NCBI RefSeq assembly: GCF_008831285.2
Contig: NC_045139.1
Coordinates: 15,358,354-15,422,353 of the forward strand
DNA: 64,000 nucleotides
DNA from: Nymphaea colorata
Lineage: Eukaryota > Streptophyta > Magnoliopsida > Nymphaeales > Nymphaeaceae
Direction of reading: 5' to 3'
The translations under genes and the position numbers were made by a program. Shown one piece after another: positions 1-10,815 of this stretch (position 1 is the stretch's first letter; each line of letters starts with the position of its first letter). The notes beneath the pieces were generated by a model. That model was not told where the DNA came from. It searched no databases and saw only the letters and a program-made list of their open reading frames with translations.

Positions 1-2965
1 TAGACCTCTACAAATTGTTTTGGTGGTCTCCATGGATGTTTTTGTACATTTTTAATAGTTTTTAAAGAAGCTTCCAGATCCCTACATCCCTAGACATTTA
101 GGAGCTAAATAATTAAACTAAACGTAGAGCTTTCAACAAAAAAAGTATGCCTTGAAAAGATCACTCGATTATCTCTCCACCGTGAACTCTTAAATCTTTA
201 GGGCTGCTATTTGGTAATAGTAACAAATGGTGGTTATTTGGCAATTGGTTACTGTTTATTAATTTGCACAAAATCAAATTGATTACAACAGTTTCATGAA
301 TTTACTTCAATCTTTTAAGACATGTTTATAAAACAGTTTGTACGTCGGTTCACCCAATCACAAATTAGTTGCTTTTCACAACATTGGTGTAAACTGCTTT
401 GAATCCACAGTTGATCACAAATTAGTTGTTTATTTTGAACTTTTTATTAGTTTTTCATGTGTTGGAAAGAGTGAAGTGAGTTAATCAGAACATTCTTCAT
501 CTGAAGCCAATTAGAATGTCCCACGAATCAAATACGTTGTAACATTCTTCAGTTTACTTTGACCAAATGAGACGGACGAACTTAAATAATATGCTCTATG
601 AAATTTGTTGGAAAGAGCCAAACTTAATGCGAATGTTTTTCTTTTGGGTATGGAATTGGATTCAAACTCGACTTATAATACTATATTTTGTTTGTGTTGA
701 ATTAAAAAGGGATCTGTTGTTTGAATTCCATAGTTGCAATCATGTTTCGATGTGTTGTTCGAGGTGCAAACTGCGGCAAGCACAACATTCAAGTCAAATA
801 TGTAAAAGTTTGAAGGTATAAAGGTTTGACCTAAGAAGTATATACATATATATTATAATTTAAAAAATTTACTTAACAAGTACTGGTTAGAAAATTTTAG
901 AATTTTAAAGAACACCAATATATATAAACGAGAAACATTATTGTGAAGTATCAATACGAATACACAGCATTAGGATTATGTAAAAGTTAATAAAAAACAA
1001 TAATATGAAAATTATCTGCATATCAACTAGATGGTATGTAATATATATTGTTGACATGGACAAACTTCCTAATCGCATAAACTATCTAAAAATGGAAAAA
1101 AGGGGTCACATATGGTATGAATTACTTGTTCGAATCCAATGTCCGAAACCCCATATAAGAAACCCAATTAGGAATGAATGTGACGATGTGAGATCCGAAA
1201 AGATCTCGATAATCTGGATATTATGTCGCTCCATTCTGCATTGTTTGGGATCATGGCCTGGACAACGGCTAGCCTCCACTCTAAAAAGAAGCGTCATCCA
1301 CAGATTGACATGACAAACATTTCTTCTTCTTTTTTTTAAAGGCCGTAGCCATCGTCTTCTTCCACAGCATCAACGGGTACCGCCATTATTTGCTCCGCCT
1401 GCGTCCCAGAGAGATGAGTCCAAAATCCAAACTGGTCCTCTTGTCCAGATTCGCTTGTCCGTTTCTGGACCAGGACGCTAAGGTGGCCATCACCAGATAC
1501 AGTCTGGCGATCAATCCAAATTACCTTCTGTTCTGTGAAAGGCATAAATCCTGTTATGTATTTGCTTGAAGAGTGGAATGTACAGGAGATGCGAAGATTT
1601 GGATCCCAAGATGAAACGCCGGTCGAACGATGCTCATGACCTTCGTCGGAAGAGCATTCTCGTTTTCTTATGCTTGTTCATATTGATCACGAAACGAACA
1701 GCTTATGAACTTGGAGCATGTAATGAGGATTGCAGATACAAAGGAGGCATCGAAAAGAATAACCAAATATTTCTGAAACCCAAACAGAGTTTAAAGTGTG
1801 ATGAAATCAAATAAATTTAACGTGTGCATTATATATACATGGATTTCTTCCTATAGTTTTGGAGTGAGAAATCTTTCTGCTTGTCACAATACACTGGTTG
1901 ATACATTGCACCAAATGGTGTGTTTAATCACACCTACCCAAATTTGGATCAGGAAATTCACAAATGATATCATTCATATATATATATATATAAGTGAATT
2001 ATGAATCTGGTTATCTAATCAAGGCCGTTTATTAATCCAAATGAATGGTTGAGCGAAAAACACATACAAAAAATAGGAACAAATAATAATGATGAAATAC
2101 CCATAACATTTTTTCTTATTTTTTTTATCAGTTTATTAATATGGATTAAAGGGTTTTTATTAGATGATTGAATGACTTAAAAAACGGATATATATATATA
2201 TCGATACAAATAGTGGATCTCTTCACCAAGAACCACCACGCAATTTCACCATTTGGGGCCCTGGGCCAAAAGAAAAGTCGCAGTACCATATTTTAGAGTC
2301 TCAATTGATATGGGGGGGCTAAGGACTGTCCTTGAAAGAGAGGGAGTCCCACTTGTCTTGTGCGTCCATCCATCTCTAGATCATTCTTAGGCAGCAATGT
2401 GCATCTCTAGCAAGGCGAGCATCCAAAGCTAGCGACCAGATTCCCTTCACATGGCTCCCCTGCCCAAGTATCAGATGATTACCCCATGTTCTATAAATCA
2501 CACAGTCATGTTCTGTTCTGATATTTGTATCAATACAATTACCAGGCGCAGTAACCCAGTAGATATCACCATGGAAAGGCACACAAACTCTTGTCGACGT
2601 TTGAGCAGACAACTCTATCTTCATGCCCCATCCAGTTGACTGTAGAAGAAGAAAAAAGAAGTAAAGAAACTCTGTTTATTATTATTATGTGCACCAGACC
2701 AAAGCGAAGAACGAAGAAGAAAACAAAGGCAAGGCCAAGCAAAAAGCAGAGAATGATGGGAGAAGCCCACGTGAATCGAGCACTCCCTCGCATATAAGAT
2801 AAACGGCATCGAATGTAACACGTCTTCCATTATGAATGTCCCTGCCGTCCGCCCAGGTACCATATAGATACGACGCACGATTTGGCGCGTCGGATCTCCC
2901 ACCAAATTCTCGAGCAACTCCCTCTTGCTCCCTGACTCCGATCAACTCTTTCTCTTTCTCCTCTA
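1..2965. other. Intergenic region, no recognised gene
   Basis: AT-rich sequence with short scattered open frames and no plant protein I can name. A TA-rich run lies near 1977-1993 and another near 2190-2203. The last ~180 bases (about 2785-2965) become richer in CT and probably hold the leader and core promoter of the RING gene; a TATA-like ATATAAGATAAA lies near 2791. No tRNA, rRNA or transposon ends were seen. Confidence 0.5.
1336..1545 (-). other. Unidentified open frame, possible gene fragment
   Basis: A 69-codon minus-strand frame with balanced composition and an acidic end (VEEDDGYGL). I do not recognise the family. It has no visible partner exons, membrane segment or signal peptide. 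It may be a last exon, a gene fragment or chance. The sequence on the far side of its start (1550-1640) does not give a convincing upstream exon. Confidence 0.15.
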
Positions 2966-3841
2966 ATGAGTTCGATCTCTGATACCATCATGCGAGCTAT
3001 GGAAAACTCCGGCGGCCGTCCGTCGTCCGAGACGTTGAAGTTGGCCGCCGGGGAGGCACGCTTCCATTTTCAGAGGCTCTGCTTCCTCCTCCTGTCTCCC
3101 TACCATTTTGCCCGCACCTTCCGCCACCTCCAATCCCTATCCTTCGAGCAAAAGACCGTGATGATCGGGCGCACGCTGTTGGGGTTGCTTCGGAAACTCG
3201 CCTCATGGTCCGAGTTCGAGCCGCCAGTGCAGACCGCCGGTGGAGGTGGGGGTGGTGCTGGCTGTGGTTTGCGCGATTTCGACGCGGGGATTTTGCTGTT
3301 GCTCATATTCGAAGTTTTCGAACAAGACGAGGAGAGCGACTTGGAGGGTGGCCGGAAGCTGACGTCTCCGGCGGACTGGCAGGGGAGGTTGAGGGAGCAC
3401 TGCGCGCCTAACGTGCTTAGCCTCGGTGGGTTCGGGTTGGATTATTGGTCGGTTCTGCGGTGGTACGTGGACGTGGTGGGGAGGTACGAGAGGGTTTGGA
3501 GGGCGAGTATCGGGCTGTTAGGCAACGGTGGCGGTGGAGAGAAGGCGGTGCGATCGGCTCCGGCGTCGGTGGCGACGGTGGTCTCGTTGGAGGAGGTGGC
3601 GGTGGTGGAGGAGGGGGAGGAGTGCGTCGTGTGCTGGGAGGAGATGGGAGGGTGGGCCGGCGGTGGGTGCCGGCTGGCCTGTGGGCACGTCTTTCACGTC
3701 GGCTGCATCGTCGGGTGGCTCAAGAAGGCCAGCACGTGCCCCGTGTGTAGGTTCGAGCTGCCCACCGACGACGTCGCCCTTGAGATCGACAGGCTTCGCC
3801 GGGTTCTTGCCGACAGGAGCCGCCATACATGCTTGTCCTAG
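2966..3841 (+). CDS. SGR9-like RING-H2 E3 ubiquitin ligase
   Basis: Intronless 291-codon gene. The C-terminal RING-H2 finger has all eight zinc ligands: C220, C223, C239, H241, H244, C247, C258 and C261, with W251 in the expected E2-contact place. The N-terminal ~190 residues are leucine-rich and helical (LLLSPYHFARTFRHLQSLS, then RDFDAGILLLL), and the tail after the RING reads LPTDDVALEIDRLRRVL. This arrangement resembles Arabidopsis SGR9, an amyloplast-associated E3 ligase that affects amyloplast-actin interaction in shoot gravitropism (recalled knowledge). A glycine run (about residues 92-97) and high GC set it apart from the AT-rich surroundings. The first ATG of the frame is taken as the start; a second Met at residue 9 is possible. 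RING ligase is near certain; the SGR9 assignment is by recalled similarity, and amyloplast location is inference. Confidence 0.85.
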   Translation: MSSISDTIMRAMENSGGRPSSETLKLAAGEARFHFQRLCFLLLSPYHFARTFRHLQSLSFEQKTVMIGRTLLGLLRKLASWSEFEPPVQTAGGGGGGAGCGLRDFDAGILLLLIFEVFEQDEESDLEGGRKLTSPADWQGRLREHCAPNVLSLGGFGLDYWSVLRWYVDVVGRYERVWRASIGLLGNGGGGEKAVRSAPASVATVVSLEEVAVVEEGEECVVCWEEMGGWAGGGCRLACGHVFHVGCIVGWLKKASTCPVCRFELPTDDVALEIDRLRRVLADRSRHTCLS

Positions 3842-3845
3842 CAAA

Positions 3846-4390
3846 ATCTCTCTCTCTCTCTCTACATTATAATCCGATACATAATGATATAGAATAAGAA
3901 ATGGTGTTAATCATGGTATAGTCATGTTTTGCATGTCTGAGACATAAAGTTGGTTGTTTTCTTGACAGAAATTAACATGATGTAAGTTGTTAACTAACAA
4001 TTTTCTCTATCTTCTTAGAGTGCCCTTCTGATCTCTCTCTCTCTCTCTCTCTCGATACAGAATGATATAGAATAAGGTATGGTGTTAATCATGGTGTAGA
4101 CATGTTTTACGTTCGCATGATCCATGAAAACAAGTTATTTTCTTGAGAGAAATTAACATGATGCAAGTTGACCTAACAATCTTCTCTATCTTCTTAAGGT
4201 GCCCTTCTGATCTCTCTCTCTCTCTCTCGATATTATTATCAGATGCAGAGTGATACAGAGTAAGATGTGGTGTTAATCATGCATGGTATGGTCACGTTTT
4301 ACATTTTCCTCATGAACGAAATACGTTGTTTTCTTGAGACAAATTAAAATGACGTAAGTTGTTAAACTAACAATCTTCTCAGAATGCCCC
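3846..4390 (+). repeat. Three ~180-bp diverged tandem repeats after the RING gene
   Basis: Units begin near 3846, 4031 and 4210. Each opens with a (TC)n run, then carries GGTGTTAATCATG, a CATGTTTT-like stretch, TTTTCTTGA, AAATTAACATGA, GTAAGTTG and CTAACAAT, and ends near TGCCCTTCTG. The spacing is 185 and 179 bases and the units differ by point changes and small indels. The first unit starts five bases after the stop codon, so the 3' UTR probably lies inside the array. Confidence 0.85.
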
Positions 4391-5678
4391 TGTTTTCTCG
4401 AGAGAAGCATGATTAAACTCTAGCTTGCTCTTCTCATCGTTCTCTTTCTCTCTCCCCGTCTCTTTGCTAAACGACAGTGTTACGCCAATCGGAGCATGTG
4501 ATGTCCTTCTGCGTGCAGTTGTCGCGGCATGGAAAAGAGAAGGATTCCTCCCTCGCTTCATCTTTCTCAGTAGAAGATGACGACGACGATGGTGATGGTC
4601 ATGGTCGCTTTTCGGCGAAGGAAAAGGAAGGGGACGACTTTATAATAATATGGGCCCCTTCAACAACTACATGCTCTCCTTCCCTCACTCTTTTACTCAC
4701 ATGCATGTGCGCTTACCAGCAGCAGTACAAGTTGCAGTTTTATATATTGACTCTCATGATTCGATGGAGGATTGATCCCACTGCTAGAGCAAGGGCCGAA
4801 GTTCATTCTTGATCGAAAGATTGTACTGGGTTCAGTTGGTAAATCATCAAAGTCAATTCATAAGTGAATCCAAATGAGTAAGATGTCAATTATTCGGACA
4901 TGATTCGATATTCAACTCAAATCCAAGTAATGTGGTCGATCCAGTTAGATGGCAGTCAGATGCAGATGAGATATGAAGTTTTTCTTACCAACTCCGATTA
5001 GAGATAGAAATTCATTAGTTCAAACTTGAATCTGATTCTAAGTCAAGTTAAGCAATACCTGAATAGTTGAATATGGTAACGAATCGGGTCTGTTGATGTC
5101 CTTATAAGTTTGGTATCAGATCAGTTTTTCAGTGAATCCAGCAGATATCCGATTCTATTGGGTGCCAAAAACTTGTACATGTCCAAATCTAAATTAGAAC
5201 TCAAGTAAGCAAATATCCGTCCGAAGTAACGGGAAATGGAAATTTCTGCATTCGATCCAAATCTAGCTCGCTTACATCCCAATCATTAATAGCATGGCCT
5301 TTGTACTCTTCTCTTTTTCCTCATCAAAATGTAGCGGCCGAGGAATCTTGATCAGAACTTGTATGTAGAATCAATGTAATTATCAGAACCGGCCAGCGAT
5401 TTAAATCCAGTAAATGGCAAATAATTAACCAATCCAATTCCATGGCCGATTCAAGAAGCGCGTTTCTCAACTTTTGATCATCTCTAAGAATTATTATAAA
5501 GATATTTCAGTTTTCATTGTTTTTACTTTTTTTTTTATATATAAATTTTACAATATTTTGGCCTGTTTACAATAGGCTCAACTGAATTGGTCACAGTTCA
5601 ACAAATGGTACTATGAACTAATATTTCACCTAAAGCACAAGCCTGTTGAACAATTCTACCTCCTGTCATTTTAAACTA
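4391..5678. other. Intergenic, no gene seen
   Basis: Holds an acidic open frame (about 4477-4812) with no family signature. Between 4840 and 5290 the text is dominated by degenerate short words such as AATCCAAAT and TCCGATT, which is typical of decayed repetitive DNA; no ends or target duplication could be fixed. The last part is plain AT-rich spacer. Confidence 0.4.
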
Positions 5679-5686
5679 ATGTAGAG

Positions 5687-6446
5687 TAAGGCTGGGCATC
5701 GGGTCGGGCCGGGCCGGACCGGCCCGATAAAAATGTAAAAATGAACCCCAATAACCTAAACGGGCCGGCCCGAGGCTCGGCCCGTTTCTAAACGGGCTGG
5801 GCCGGGCCCAAGTCATATCGGGCCTCGGGATTCGGTCAAGGCTCGAGGCCCGGCCCGGCCCGATTAATAATGGGCCGGGCGGGCTGAGATGGGCTTCGGC
5901 CCGGCCCGTTATTGAAAAAACTCAGACACAACGAATGCAGGAGGCAGCACAATTTACAGCTTCAGATGATGAAACACCATGGAGTATCAAGTTCTTTTAT
6001 AGGCACATTGATAGTTTACAGACTGAAGACCTTCACGGCAGCCGGCACACGGTCACCGGAGAAGGCAGCCGATAGCGACGGCGACGACCGGAGGAGCAGC
6101 CGATGGGCGAAGAGGAGGCAATGCCGCAAATGCAATCTCTCGAGTCTCGACGGGCGACGGTGACGACGGAAGGTCGAAAAGTAAACCCTAACTCTCTAAG
6201 CTCAAGTTCATTTTTATTTAACCCTAGGTCCCTAATGAGTAACGAAGTTCATTTAAAAAAAAAAAAAAAAACGTGCTTCACGGGCCGCCGCCGATCAAAG
6301 CGGCTGGCCCGCGCCCGGCCCGTTAGTTACCGGGCCGGGCCGAGCCCGGTAACTAACGGGCCGACTACTATAAAAGCAAGGCCCGGGCCCGAGACCGAGT
6401 CGGGCCGGGTACCGGGTACCCGGCGGCGGGTCGGTGCCCAGGCTTA
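5687..6446. mobile_element. Non-autonomous hAT-type transposon with 8-bp target duplication
   Basis: The left end reads TAAGGCTGGGCA; the right end, reverse-complemented, reads TAAGCCTGGGCA (11 of 12 match). The element is flanked by a perfect 8-bp direct repeat ATGTAGAG at 5679-5686 and 6447-6454, the target-site length of the hAT superfamily. Both subterminal regions are packed with GGGCCGGGCC-like words in both orientations. The 760-bp interior has no transposase frame. It does carry AAACCCTAA at 6183-6191, the telo-box seen in many plant promoters. It sits about 270 bases upstream of the AAED1-like start codon. The intact target duplication suggests a fairly recent insertion. Confidence 0.9.
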
Positions 6447-6714
6447 ATGTAGAGATGGGCTTCTTGAGTTTTGCTCTTTTCGTGGCAGAATCTCACTCCG
6501 GGCTTGTTTTTAGAATCCGCTCCACAAATGGAGGAGGAGTTAAAAGAGAGATACTTTGGACGAGGCAGAATCGGAGAAGGGTAGTCTGACACTTGTCTCT
6601 CTTCTGGCCTGGAAAAGCCTCTCGCTCTTTGTGAGGGACCTCAAATTGCTTCCCTGCCTGCTGCCCACGGAGCCAAAGAAGAGACCACCCTCTCTGCTTT
6701 CTTCCCGCCAGGAG

Positions 6715-8942
6715 ATGGCCGCCGGCGCCGGAATTCCAGGGTCTCCGACCGCCATTTACGCGAGTGGCAGTCTTCAGTACTCGAGGACTGGCCTCTCTGT
6801 GACAAAATCAAGCAACGGAATCCCGTGGAAGGTCCCCCTCTATAAGAACTGGCAGAACGGCACGGTCTCCCTTCGGCGAAGAAGAGTAAGAGCACCTGTG
6901 GTATCGTCATCGTCAGGTACCCACTTTTCCCTTTTCCTTTCTTGTATCAGAGAAGCTAATCTTGAAGTAAAAAACCTCCACTAAACAATTTTTGGTGTCC
7001 TCTACGGCATATCATGAATAATTGGATTCTGGTTCTGCAATTAACTAGTTCAAATGCTTCACATGTTCTTAAACTGGCTAAGATATATATGCTTTTCCTG
7101 CTTTGTCCAGAGAATGCACCTCTTTCTGTGATGCCTGAAGATGCAGAAGCTTTGTTGGATGATGTTAAAGTATTAGACTTGTCAGGAAAGGAAATCCCAG
7201 TTACTGATTTATGGAAAGAAAGAAAGGCAGTGGTTGCTTTTGCTCGTCATTTTGGGTATTGTAATCACTCTCATGTGCTAAAGATGATATTATGCTGCAC
7301 TTCTAGAGCTAATTGAGTGTGAAACTGCAGATGTGTTCTCTGTCGCAAGCGTGCTGATCTTCTTGCTTCTGTAAAGGTAAAATATGTGTAAATGTAAGAG
7401 TTAAATGGTTTCTGGGTTTTCTTTGAGTCAGCTCAATGCTTTCCACTGACCACATCCAATCAGTATGGTCTGTAAGTGAGTTTTTGAGCTTAGTGAAGAA
7501 AAATTGAGACCTCATTTTTTGAAGTTGATAGTCTTGCTCTGGCATGTACTTGAATCAAAATTGTCGTTCACTTGTCAGCGTAAGATATTGTGCCAAAAAA
7601 ATTGGATTAGTTTTGATAACTTTTTGGACAAATGAGTCACAGATAGCTGTTGGTCATATTGTTTGAATGACGGGTTATCTTCGATCTTGATAGTTACTGT
7701 ATCGTTTAGTGAAATCATGCTCTTAATTATCTCTCATTATTTAGCAATTTTTCTAGGATAAGCTGGACGATTGTGAAGCGGCACTTGTTCTGATAGGCCC
7801 GGGTAATCTTGAACAGGTAAGTAATGGTTAATCAAATGTTTATGTTGCTTTCAGACGATGTTTTCAGATTGATATTTCATTTGTTCAATTGGTGATTATC
7901 TGATCCTTAAGTGGGTAGTTTTTTATGGCTCCCTGTTGCTGTTCAGAAGTAATGATGTAGTTTTTAGGGATTGGAATTAGAATACAATTTCCATCTCTCC
8001 TATGATGTTCGACTCTTTGTTAAATTTTTTATTATTAGATTTCTGCTTGTTTCTGTTGGCTTAATTCCCGATTCCTGTTGATCTAGGCAAAGACATTTTC
8101 TGAACAGACAAAATTCAAAGGAGGTATGATTTTGAAAACGATAAAGAGTTCTGTATTCCTAAATGCCACTAATGATCAGAGTGCTTACATAATCTACTCC
8201 TTATGCAGAAGTTTATGCTGATCCCAGTCATTCATCATACAATGCTTTGAAGTTTGTTTCTGGAGTAACAACAACGTTCACTCCTGCGGTACACGTTAAA
8301 TTTTGATATTTCGTTTGAATATGCGATGCTGAGATTCTTCAACCTCAAACTGATTCCTGATCAGGACATTCATTTGTAACACTTGACTAAGATTCTCTTT
8401 GTTCTGGCTTAGGCAGGTATGAAAATAATTCAATTGTATCTTGAAGGATACAGGCAAGATTGGAAGCTTTCTTTCGAAAAGGACACCGTCTCAAGAGGGG
8501 GTTGGTATGGAACTTAACTATCTCCTTCATTCATATGAAATCTGAGAGTTGGCATGCACCGAAACTTACATATACAGTGAATCGATAATGAAAAGTGTAG
8601 TTAATTTCATCGAATGCCGTGCATGAAACAGCATTATGGAGTCAACAAGTCTGCTTTTTGGTGTTGCAGGCAACAAGGGGGGATTCTTGTAGCGGGTCCT
8701 GGGAAAACCAACATTCTGTACTTGCACAAGGTTAGCATTCTTGAGTCCCTGCAGAATTCAACTTGTGAGAAGTCTTAGCGCGTGGCAAATTACAGATCTT
8801 TTTTACTGTTTGTTAGTCTTCCTTTCAATTTCTCATATTAGACTTCTCTTACCCCTTAACTTTGGTTCATCTGTTGGAACAGGACAAGGAGGCTGGCGAT
8901 GACCCTGATGTAGAACAAGTTCTGAAAGCATGTTGCTTGTGA
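6715..8942 (+). CDS. Plastid AAED1/PRXL2-type thioredoxin-like protein
   Basis: Nine exons: 6715-6916, 7111-7255, 7331-7376, 7757-7816, 8087-8123, 8209-8288, 8413-8504, 8670-8730, 8883-8942. They total 783 nt, i.e. 260 aa, with every junction in frame on GT-AG sites. The first ~65 residues are rich in Ser, Arg and Gly and end RRRRVRAPVVSSSS, like a chloroplast transit peptide. The mature part has VVAFARHFGCVLCRKRA, giving the CxxC (CVLC) redox motif of the peroxiredoxin-like 2 / AAED1 group, then VLIGPGNLEQAKTFSEQ and a Gly-rich QQGGILVAGPGK. Arabidopsis has a chloroplastic AAED1 protein of this form; its substrate is not well known. Role inferred: thiol redox or peroxide handling in the plastid. 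Start chosen as the first ATG before the transit-like segment. Confidence 0.88.
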
Positions 8943-10815
8943 GGTTCTTTCAGTTGGCATTCTGCCGAACACAGCTGAGAAGGTTGTCTGGATATCATTA
9001 TGCAGTTAGCCGCCCTGCTGCTGAGGTGGTCCCGCCATGATCTCTTTGACGATTGTTTGTGGCCTTTTATTAAATATAAAGTTGATGTATCTTAAACCAT
9101 TATTGCTGTATTCAAGTTTATCTAGCTTTTAAATTTTTTCTAGTTGCGGTCACTCTGAAATTTACTCTTCTTGAATGATCTAGAGGACAAAAAACTTACG
9201 ATACCCGGCCATTCCTCTCTCGCCTTCTTCTTCTTCTTCTTCTTCTTCTTTGGGAAGGTAGACGAGGTGGAGATTCAGTAGATTACCGATTTTGACCATC
9301 CCAGGAGAAGGAACCAGTGTGGAGGTCGCAGGCAGGAAACGTTGGAGAACAGATGATGAAGCAAGAAAGGAACAGGGGAAACTATTTTATACAAAATTAG
9401 CAAAAACCCGGTTTCGGAAAAAAACCACTTTTCTTTGGAACTCGGGTTTCATGGGATTCAGATCTCCTTGGAACTCGGTGATTCATGAGATTCAGTTCTC
9501 TTTGGAACGGGGGACACAAAATCATTCAAGGATTCCGCAGACCTAACCGCTGGATGCTAAGAGGCTTCAGCAAAAACAGGGGCCTTATCAAACAAACAGG
9601 ACCTTAATTAAGACATCGGCAGCCATAGAAAGAATTTGATCCTCGCAATGATACAAAAGCAGACTTTTATTTGAAACCCCAAGTCAAATTAAATGAAATC
9701 CATGCATAAAAGGACGCCTTTACCAGCAAGTTTTCTTTTAAGCTAATACACAAACAGTATAAAAAAGCTCAAATAACACTGGGGTTTGATTTTTTGAATT
9801 AAATTAATTGAAGATTAATTTTTTCATTGGATAAGAACAATATATACAAGATCGACCGACACTTGACTTTTTTTTAATCTCTTGACGATAAGAAAAGTGA
9901 GCTCCACCACTCCTTAGTTTTGGAATGCTTGGATGCTGTTAAAAATTGAGTTGAAACTAGACTTTATGAAAGCCAAAATTTTGATATAATCAGCTCTTAT
10001 AAACGGGAATGGAATGAAAAACCTGGCCTGTTGGCCGGGTTAGAACTTGATCTAAGGTCTTCAACGTGATACCCTCGATACTTTCCACTAACGACAAACG
10101 CATAAATCCTACCAATATGATAAGTAGACCTTTTCTCTCAAATGATTCACGAGAAGAACCCCAGCATAAGAGTTCAGAACTCTCATAAATACTAAGCATA
10201 GATAGCTAAGAAAAGGAGCTCCAAGAAAATTTGGGTGGCCTAAACATGCCAAGGGTAAAGACGAATTTGGCCAGGTTCCTAGCTCTAGGTTTAATATATC
10301 TGCATGGTTTTACCATTAGAAAGAAAAAAGAAGAAACCAATGATCTGCAATCACCACTGCAGCGGCTTTCTTGGTTCCAAGCTTGAGGAAGAACCCAGCA
10401 CAGCCGTCAGAAAACTTCAACCCACCCTCCTTTTTCTTTTCTTTTCACAACTATCCTTTGATCTTAGGACTGATCAACTCTAAGAAAGAAGAGACATGAA
10501 CAATCCACTTCTAAAATAAGAGAAAGCGTCCGTATCTATTGCCTTGATTTTGATGATCTAATAGGCATGTGTATGTTGACAGGGTAAATAGTAGACAGAC
10601 CCCATATCATACCAGATGAAAGACTTGCATTAAACTCCACTTTTGAATGGACCACGCCATCTCCATATGTATCTTGACAATGTAAACACGTTGACATTTA
10701 TAAACTAAAATATTTTCTATTTATGTATGCTATTTTATCTGAAGGCGAGCGAGATGCAGATATTTCCACATAATATTACAAAACAATGGCACCAGACAGC
10801 CAAATGCTTATACAT
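8943..10815. other. Intergenic region between converging genes
   Basis: Contains the 3' UTR of the AAED1-like gene, a (TTC)n microsatellite at about 9225-9250, and the 3' flank of the ethylene receptor, which is transcribed toward it. The duplicated words GGAACTCGG and TTCATG(A/G)GATTCAG near 9437-9505 look like short tandem copies. No further gene was recognised. Confidence 0.5.

Noticed and set aside
3445-3872. Long Gly/Arg-rich frames on both strands within the RING gene
   Set aside because: They are shadows of the GC-rich true frame, which alone carries the RING motif.
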